DNA from: Gemmatimonadaceae bacterium | GTDB lineage: Bacteria > Gemmatimonadota > Gemmatimonadetes > Gemmatimonadales > Gemmatimonadaceae | NCBI GenBank assembly: GCA_025453855.1 | Contig: JALOPO010000114.1 | Coordinates: forward strand, 1-10,395 | DNA length: 10,395 nucleotides | Direction of reading: 5' to 3' | In this document: piece after piece, positions 5,852 to 10,395 of the stretch | How the letters are laid out: each line of letters opens with the position of its first letter | How positions within the stretch are numbered: the stretch's first letter is position 1 | The notes under the pieces: generated by a model | Told to the model about the DNA's origin: nothing | The model's input: only the letters and a program-made list of their open reading frames with translations | Database searches by the model: none | Translations under genes and position numbers: made by a program

Positions 5852-6301
5852 TCACGCCCCCTGGAGCGCTCCTCGCGCGGGCGGCCCGGCGCTGCGCATG
5901 ATCGTGATCGTGCCGATCGGCAGGCCGTCCATGAAGTGCATGACCGTCGATCCGTCGACCGCCAGGCGCGTCCCGTCGCGGCGGACGAGGTGTGCGCGTT
6001 CGCTCGGCAGCGCGTGGCCGTCGAGCGCGTCGGCGATGCGGTTCACGACGAACGGATGATCCTCGGGGGCGGCGACATCGAGGAGCGTGAGCCGCGGCAG
6101 GTCGGCGCGCTCGTAGCCGAGGGCCGCGAGCCAGGCGCGGTTGGCGAAGAGGAAGCGCCCGTCGGGGGTCACGCTGTGCACCAGGTCGGGGTGCCAGTCG
6201 AGCAGGTCGAGGAGTTCGACCGCGAGCACCACCTCCGCCGCCGCCACGTCGAGCGTGTGCGAGGGACGACGATAGCGTGCGCGCGTGAAGTCCAGCCCCA
6301 C
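5852..6301 (-). CDS. Stand-alone PAS-domain protein, 149 aa
   Basis: A small soluble protein made of one PAS domain, a ligand-, light- or redox-sensing fold. Visible are LDWHPDLVHSVTPDGRFLFAN (34-54), then WLAALGYERADL (57-68), VAAPEDHPFVVNRIADALDG (76-95), and the closing strands HLVRRDGTRLAVDGSTVMHF and LPIGTITIM. No kinase, GGDEF, EAL or DNA-binding region is fused to it, and no cofactor Cys is seen. I chose GTG 6301 because GGGAGG lies five bases upstream on the minus strand. An upstream extension would run into the ATPase gene. It sits 56 bases after the ABC ATPase and 96 bases before the POT gene, all on one strand, so it may be co-transcribed and tie peptide uptake to a signal. It could also be a remnant of a larger sensor. 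Confidence 0.75.
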   Translation of the reverse strand: MGLDFTRARYRRPSHTLDVAAAEVVLAVELLDLLDWHPDLVHSVTPDGRFLFANRAWLAALGYERADLPRLTLLDVAAPEDHPFVVNRIADALDGHALPSERAHLVRRDGTRLAVDGSTVMHFMDGLPIGTITIMRSAGPPARGALQGA

Positions 6302-6357
6302 CGCCGCCTCCCGGCGTGGAGACCCGGGGCCCGCGACGGGCGCGAACCGCTCGTGTC

Positions 6358-7509
6358 CTAGGTGCTCAAGCCGGCAGCGCGCGTTCCCGTTCCCGACGCG
6401 CCCCGGCTGCGCAGCGCCGCCGCCGGCAGCGAGAAGACGGGATCGTGCGAGCCACCGGCCGCCCGCTGCGCCGCCGGCGTCACGGCGGTGGGGGGCTGCT
6501 TGAGGCACGCCGCCTCGTGCCCGGTCCCCTTGGCCTCGAGCGGCGGGACGATGCTCGCGCAGGCCGCGTCGCGAGCCGGATGCGGGCAGCGCGGGTGGAA
6601 GACGCAGCCGCTCGGTGGTGACGCCGGCGAGGGCGGATCGCCGGCGAGCACGATGCGGTCGCGCGGCGCGGCCGGGTCGGGGATCGGGATCGCGCTCAGC
6701 AGCGCCTGCGTGTACGGCATCACGGGGCGCGTGAAGAGCGACGCCGTGGGGGCGAGTTCCACGATGCGCCCCAGGTACATCACCGCCACGCGCGTGGCGA
6801 GGTGCTCCACCACGCCCAGATCGTGGGCGATGAAGAGATAGGTGAGGCCGCGGTCGCGCTGCAGGCGCGCGAGCAGGTTGATGACCTGCGCCTGCACGCT
6901 CACGTCGAGCGCGCTCACCGGTTCGTCGAGGACGATGAACTCCGGCTCCACCGCCAGCGCGCGCGCGATCCCCACGCGCTGCCGCTGCCCGCCGCTGAAC
7001 TCGTGCGGGTAGCGCGACGCCCACTCCGGACGCAGGCCGACCTCGTCGAGCAGGGCGCGCACGCGCGCATCGGCCGCTGCCCCTTCGGCCAGACGGTGCA
7101 CGACGAGCCCCTCGCGGATCGCCGCGCCGATCGTCATGCGCGGGTTGAGCGACGCGTACGGATCCTGGAAGACGAGCTGCATCCGCCGCCGCATCGCGCG
7201 CATGGCACGCGCGTCGAGCGCACCGAGGTCGGTGCCGTCGAAGCACACCGTGCCGCTCGTGGGCTCGACGAGGCGCAGGATGCAGCGCCCGGTCGTCGTC
7301 TTGCCGCAGCCGCTCTCGCCCACGAGCGCGAGCGTCTCGCCGCGCGCGACGTCGAACGAGACGTCGGTCACCGCCTGCACCGCGCCGCGCGGCCGCGACA
7401 GGAGCCCGCCGCCGATCGGGAAGCGCTTCACGAGGTTGCGCACCTCGAGGAGTGGCGCGGCGCGAAGGCTGGCAGCGTCGCGCGCCGTGTCGGGAACCGG
7501 GAGGCTCAT
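6358..7509 (-). CDS. Peptide ABC transporter ATP-binding protein, DppF/OppF family
   Basis: One of two ATPases that power a di/oligopeptide importer from the cytoplasmic side. The 383 residues show Walker A GESGCGKT (64-71), Q-loop LVFQDPYASLNP (112-123), signature FSGGQRQR (171-178), Walker B FIVLDEP (191-197) with catalytic E196, and the switch H229. The C-terminal oligopeptide-type extension holds GCVFHPRCP and four cysteines (302, 308, 317, 335). In mycobacterial relatives such a set binds an iron-sulfur cluster, as I recall. After C335 there is a Pro/Ala/Arg-rich tail of about 48 residues, longer than usual for the family. ATG 7509 overlaps the upstream stop as ATGA and has no Shine-Dalgarno, so it is probably translated by coupling. 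Substrate specificity is not shown by sequence. Confidence 0.93.
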   Translation of the reverse strand: MSLPVPDTARDAASLRAAPLLEVRNLVKRFPIGGGLLSRPRGAVQAVTDVSFDVARGETLALVGESGCGKTTTGRCILRLVEPTSGTVCFDGTDLGALDARAMRAMRRRMQLVFQDPYASLNPRMTIGAAIREGLVVHRLAEGAAADARVRALLDEVGLRPEWASRYPHEFSGGQRQRVGIARALAVEPEFIVLDEPVSALDVSVQAQVINLLARLQRDRGLTYLFIAHDLGVVEHLATRVAVMYLGRIVELAPTASLFTRPVMPYTQALLSAIPIPDPAAPRDRIVLAGDPPSPASPPSGCVFHPRCPHPARDAACASIVPPLEAKGTGHEAACLKQPPTAVTPAAQRAAGGSHDPVFSLPAAALRSRGASGTGTRAAGLST

Positions 7510-8549
7510 GCCGTGCCCGCGGCGGCCGGTGCGTGCCGGTCGGCCCGCCGTGCCGGCTCCTCGACCAGGTGGCAGCGCGCCCGTCGCCCGTCGCCGGCAT
7601 CGTGCAGCGGTGGCGCCTCGGTGCGACAGCGCTGCCACGCGTACGGGCAGCGATCGGCGAAGCGGCACGCGGTCGGCCACGCCTCGGGCGGCGGGACGGT
7701 GCCGGGGATCGTGGCGAGTTCGCGTCGCACCGTGCCGGCACGCGGCATCGCCGCCAGCAGCCCCTCGGTGTACGGATGCAGCGGCGCGGCGAAGAGGGCG
7801 CCGACCGGCGCCTCCTCCACCACCTGGCCGGCATACATCACCGCCACGCGCTGCGCCATCTCGGCCACCACGCCCAGGTCGTGCGTGATGAGGAGCATGC
7901 TCGCCCCCCGCGCGCGCTGCGCCTCGCGCAGCAGGTCCAGGAGCTGCGCCTGGATCGTCACGTCGAGCGCCGTGGTCGGCTCGTCGGCGACGAGCAGCGC
8001 GGGATCGAGCACGAGCGCGATGGCGAGCATCACGCGCTGCCGCATCCCGCCCGAGAGCTCGTGTGGGTACTGCGTGGCACGCACCGCCGGATCGGGAATG
8101 CCCACGGTGGCGAGCATCGCCACCGCACGGTCCATCGCCTCGCGCCGCGAGACGCGCTCGTGCGCCCGCACCACCTCGGCCACCTGCGCGCCGGCGGTGT
8201 GCACGGGGTTGAGCGCGGTCATCGGCTCCTGGAAGACCATCGCGATGCGCCGCCCGCGCACCGCGCGCAGCGCACGCTCGTCGAGCGCCAGCAGCTCGGT
8301 CCCCTCGAAGCGGATGCTGCTCCCCGCCTCGATGCGCGCCGGCGGCTCGAGCAGCCGCAGGATCGTGAGCGCGGTGAGCGACTTGCCGCACCCGCTCTCG
8401 CCCACGAGCGCGAGCACCTCGCCGCGATGCACGTCGAGCGAGACGCCGTCGACCGGCGTGATCGTGCCGCGCGCGGTGCGGATCCGCACGCGCACGTCGC
8501 GCAGCGCGAGCAGCGGCGCGGTGGCGGCGGACGTGGGGGGCGCGGTCAT
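7506..8549 (-). CDS. Peptide ABC transporter ATP-binding protein, DppD/OppD family
   Basis: The partner ATPase of the same importer, 347 residues. Visible are Walker A GESGCGKS (50-57), Q-loop MVFQEPMTALNP (104-115), signature LSGGMRQR (165-172), Walker B LLVADEP (185-191) with E190, and H223 in the switch loop. The C-terminal peptide-transporter extension carries the CRFADRC segment; C295, C301, C308 and C326 are spaced like the cluster-binding cysteines described for mycobacterial OppD/DppD. The gene order permease-permease-ATPase-ATPase and the first-ATPase position support DppD rather than DppF. Its ATG (8549) overlaps the stop of the permease gene as ATGA, and its own stop overlaps the next ATG in the same way. 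Nickel or other substrates in this superfamily cannot be excluded. Confidence 0.93.
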   Translation of the reverse strand: MTAPPTSAATAPLLALRDVRVRIRTARGTITPVDGVSLDVHRGEVLALVGESGCGKSLTALTILRLLEPPARIEAGSSIRFEGTELLALDERALRAVRGRRIAMVFQEPMTALNPVHTAGAQVAEVVRAHERVSRREAMDRAVAMLATVGIPDPAVRATQYPHELSGGMRQRVMLAIALVLDPALLVADEPTTALDVTIQAQLLDLLREAQRARGASMLLITHDLGVVAEMAQRVAVMYAGQVVEEAPVGALFAAPLHPYTEGLLAAMPRAGTVRRELATIPGTVPPPEAWPTACRFADRCPYAWQRCRTEAPPLHDAGDGRRARCHLVEEPARRADRHAPAAAGTA

Positions 8550-9451
8550 GGGCGCGGAAGCTCGCGCGCCGCGAGCGCATCGCGCAACCCGTCGGCGAGC
8601 ACCGTGCAGCAGAGCACCACGAGCACCAGGCAGGCGCCGGGTGCGAGCGAGATCCACGGGGCCGCCTGCAGCAGGTCGGTGCCGTCGCGGATGATGTTCC
8701 CCCAGCTCGCGCGCGGCGGCTGCACGCCCACGCCCAGCCAGCTCAGCCCCGCCTCGAGCACGATCACGTTCCCCATGCCAAGCGCCGCGGTGACGAGCAC
8801 CGGGGCGAGGACGTGCGGGAGCAGCTGCCGCCATGCGAGCCGGCGTCGCGACGTGCCGAGCGCGCGCGCCGCCAGCACCCAGTCCGCGTCGCGCAGGCGG
8901 CGCACCTCGGTGCGCACGAGCCGCGCGACGCCGAACCACCCGGTCGCGCCCAGCGCGAGCACGAGGAGCACGAGCGACGGCTCGCGCGGGAGCGAGAGCA
9001 CGACGAGCAGCAGGAGGACGCGCGGCACGGCGAGCCCCGCATCGACGAGTCGCATGAGCAGCGCATCGATGCGCGCGCCGGCGAGCCCCGCGGCGAGCCC
9101 CCACGCGGTGCCGAGCGCGCTCGCGAGCAGCACGCTCGCCGCCGCCACCGCCAGCGACACGCGACCGCCCGCGACCACGCGCGCGAGCACGTCGCGTGCG
9201 ACCGCATCGGTCCCGAACGGATGCGCGGCGCGCGGACTCGCGAGCGCGCGCGTGGCGAGATCGAGCTGCTCGTGCGGTGCGTGCGGCAGCACGAGCGGGA
9301 GCACGAGCACGCACATCGCGATCGTCAGCAGCGCGCCGAGCGCGAGGCGCGTCCCCGGTGCCGCGAGCAGGCGCGCGGGGCCGCTGCGCGGGCGCGGCGC
9401 CTCGAGCGCCACCACGCGCACGTCGCCGAGCGGCGTGACGCTCGTCGTCAT
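8546..9451 (-). CDS. Peptide ABC transporter permease, DppC/OppC family
   Basis: An inner-membrane subunit of the importer, 301 residues. A first membrane helix lies at about 35-56, then the characteristic AHPFGTDAVARDVLARV (76-92) and about five more helices. The cytoplasmic EAA loop that docks on the ATPases is ARALGTSRRRLAWRQLLPH (195-213). The C-terminal pattern SWLGVGVQPPRASWGNII (237-254) is a hallmark of DppC. The usual GTDxxGRD reads GTDAVARD here, a small departure. ATG 9451 overlaps the DppB-type stop as ATGA, with no Shine-Dalgarno in front. It would pair with the DppB-type protein to form the membrane pore. Confidence 0.92.
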   Translation of the reverse strand: MTTSVTPLGDVRVVALEAPRPRSGPARLLAAPGTRLALGALLTIAMCVLVLPLVLPHAPHEQLDLATRALASPRAAHPFGTDAVARDVLARVVAGGRVSLAVAAASVLLASALGTAWGLAAGLAGARIDALLMRLVDAGLAVPRVLLLLVVLSLPREPSLVLLVLALGATGWFGVARLVRTEVRRLRDADWVLAARALGTSRRRLAWRQLLPHVLAPVLVTAALGMGNVIVLEAGLSWLGVGVQPPRASWGNIIRDGTDLLQAAPWISLAPGACLVLVVLCCTVLADGLRDALAARELPRP

Positions 9452-10395
9452 GGCGCGCGCACGGGACGGAGCCGCGGATCGAGCCACGCGCCGAGCGCGT
9501 CGGCGAGCCAGCCGCCGAGCACCACCAGCATCGTGCCGACCATCGTGCAGCCGGTCACGAGATGGTAGTCGCGCGAGGCGATGGCACCGGCGGCGAGCGC
9601 ACCGAAGCCCGGCCAGGCAAAGACGTGCTCCACGAAGACGCCCGCGCCGAGCGTCGCCGGGAGCGCGAGGCCGCCGAGCGTCACCATCGGGCCGAGCGCG
9701 GTGCGCCACGCATGGCGACGGAAGACGCGCGTGCCCGTGACTCCCTTGGCGCGCGCGGTGCGCACCCAGTCGCGATCGAGCTCCTCGAGCACCGCGGTGC
9801 GCTGCAGCCGTGCCACCGGTCCCACGAGCAACGCGGTGAGCGTCGCCAGCGGGAGCGCGAGATGCCAGAGCAGGTCGGCGGCGCGTCGCAGCGGCGCGGC
9901 ATCCGGCGGCAGCAGCGCATCGCTCGCGCCGCCCACGGGGAAGAGGCGCACGCCGAACGCGAGGGCGAGCAGCATCACCAGCGCGAACCAGAAGTCCGGG
10001 AGCGCGGTCGTGATCGTCGTGAGCACCGTCGCCACGCGATCCCCGCTCGTCGCGCGGCGGCGCGCCTGCCACGCGCCGAGCGGCATCCCGAGCGCGAAGG
10101 CGAGCACCATCGCGCTTCCCGAGAGCAGGAGCGTGAAGGGGAGTGCGTCGGCGATCGCGCGCGTCACCGGTGCGTGACGGCTCACGCTCCAGCCCAGGTC
10201 ACCGCGCGCGAGCGTCGCCAGCCAGTGCGTGAACTGCGTCCCGATGGGCCCCTCCACGCCATAGGCGATGCGCCAGGCGCGCCGCACCTCGGCGGAGATG
10301 GCGGGGTCGTCGAGCACGCCCGCGAACGGGTCGCCCGGCGCGAGGCGCACCAGGGCGAAGACCGCGGTCGCGACGAGCGCGACCACGGCCAGGCC
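9448..10395 (-). CDS. Peptide ABC transporter permease, DppB/OppB family (N-terminus outside window)
   Basis: The other pore subunit, of which 315 residues are visible. The frame is open through the right edge (GLAVVALV...), and only the first few residues of TM1 should be missing. Family marks: FALVRLAPGDPF after TM1, WLATLARGDLGWS, LPDFWFALVMLLALAFGVRLFPVGG, the EAA-type loop DWVRTARAKGVTGTRVFRRHAW, and the closing VFVEHVFAWPGFGALAAGAIASRDYHLV. A GTG at 10386 could start translation, but it would cut off the expected N-terminal residues, so I treat the gene as partial. It is the first visible gene of the minus-strand cluster. No substrate-binding protein is present up to the edge. Confidence 0.92.
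   Translation of the reverse strand, partial: GLAVVALVATAVFALVRLAPGDPFAGVLDDPAISAEVRRAWRIAYGVEGPIGTQFTHWLATLARGDLGWSVSRHAPVTRAIADALPFTLLLSGSAMVLAFALGMPLGAWQARRRATSGDRVATVLTTITTALPDFWFALVMLLALAFGVRLFPVGGASDALLPPDAAPLRRAADLLWHLALPLATLTALLVGPVARLQRTAVLEELDRDWVRTARAKGVTGTRVFRRHAWRTALGPMVTLGGLALPATLGAGVFVEHVFAWPGFGALAAGAIASRDYHLVTGCTMVGTMLVVLGGWLADALGAWLDPRLRPVRAP

Noticed and set aside
3158..6361. A 1067-residue plus-strand open frame across the POT and PAS genes
   Set aside because: It is the complement of real minus-strand genes with clear family motifs; its composition is charged and repetitive, with no domain.
5852..8580. Long minus-strand frames that extend the PAS and ATPase proteins far upstream
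   Set aside because: They read the ATPase genes out of frame as Arg/Ala/Pro-rich sequence; motif positions and start sites place the real starts at 6301 and 7509.
6802..9740. Two large plus-strand frames antisense to the ABC genes
   Set aside because: They are shadows created by high GC; composition is biased and no recognisable domain is present.

Overview
The window is very GC-rich DNA (well over two thirds G+C by eye), with GTG starts, weak or absent Shine-Dalgarno sites and long spurious open frames on both strands. A gene for a single-POTRA outer-membrane barrel protein shows that the host is a diderm bacterium. The codon use, the exported-protein style (signal peptide ending AAQ) and the mix of families fit Gemmatimonadota or a similar soil lineage. 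This is an inference from style, not a proven assignment.

Layout, left to right. (1) 1-285, minus strand: the N-terminal part of a family 2 glycosyltransferase, cut by the window edge. (2) 286-562: a divergent intergenic region with a REP-like palindrome and a second hairpin. (3) 563-3761, plus strand: a conserved protein of unknown function, a cytoplasmic coiled-coil protein, and a signal-peptide + POTRA + beta-barrel protein whose start overlaps the coiled-coil gene by 8 bases. (4) 3762-4321: a gene-free convergent region holding four arrays of a degenerate repeat of about 20 bases. The arrays are arranged as two nested inverted pairs around a core of lower GC. (5) 4322-10395, minus strand: a peptide-uptake cluster. 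It starts beyond the right edge with two ABC permeases (DppB/OppB and DppC/OppC type) and two ABC ATPases (DppD and DppF type), joined by three ATGA overlaps. A stand-alone PAS-domain protein and a POT/PTR2 proton-coupled peptide transporter follow.

How it works together: the ABC genes would build the membrane and ATPase core of a di/oligopeptide importer. No substrate-binding protein is visible, so it must lie outside the window or elsewhere. The POT carrier downstream offers a second, proton-driven route for small peptides, and the PAS protein between them could link uptake to a signal. The POT protein appears to lack the highly conserved TM10 segment (GELxxSPxGLS), so it may not be functional.

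I did not find a clear new defence, mobile or biosynthetic system. The strongest unexplained signals are the nested 20-base repeat element at 3816-4283 and the apparent in-frame internal deletion in the POT transporter.
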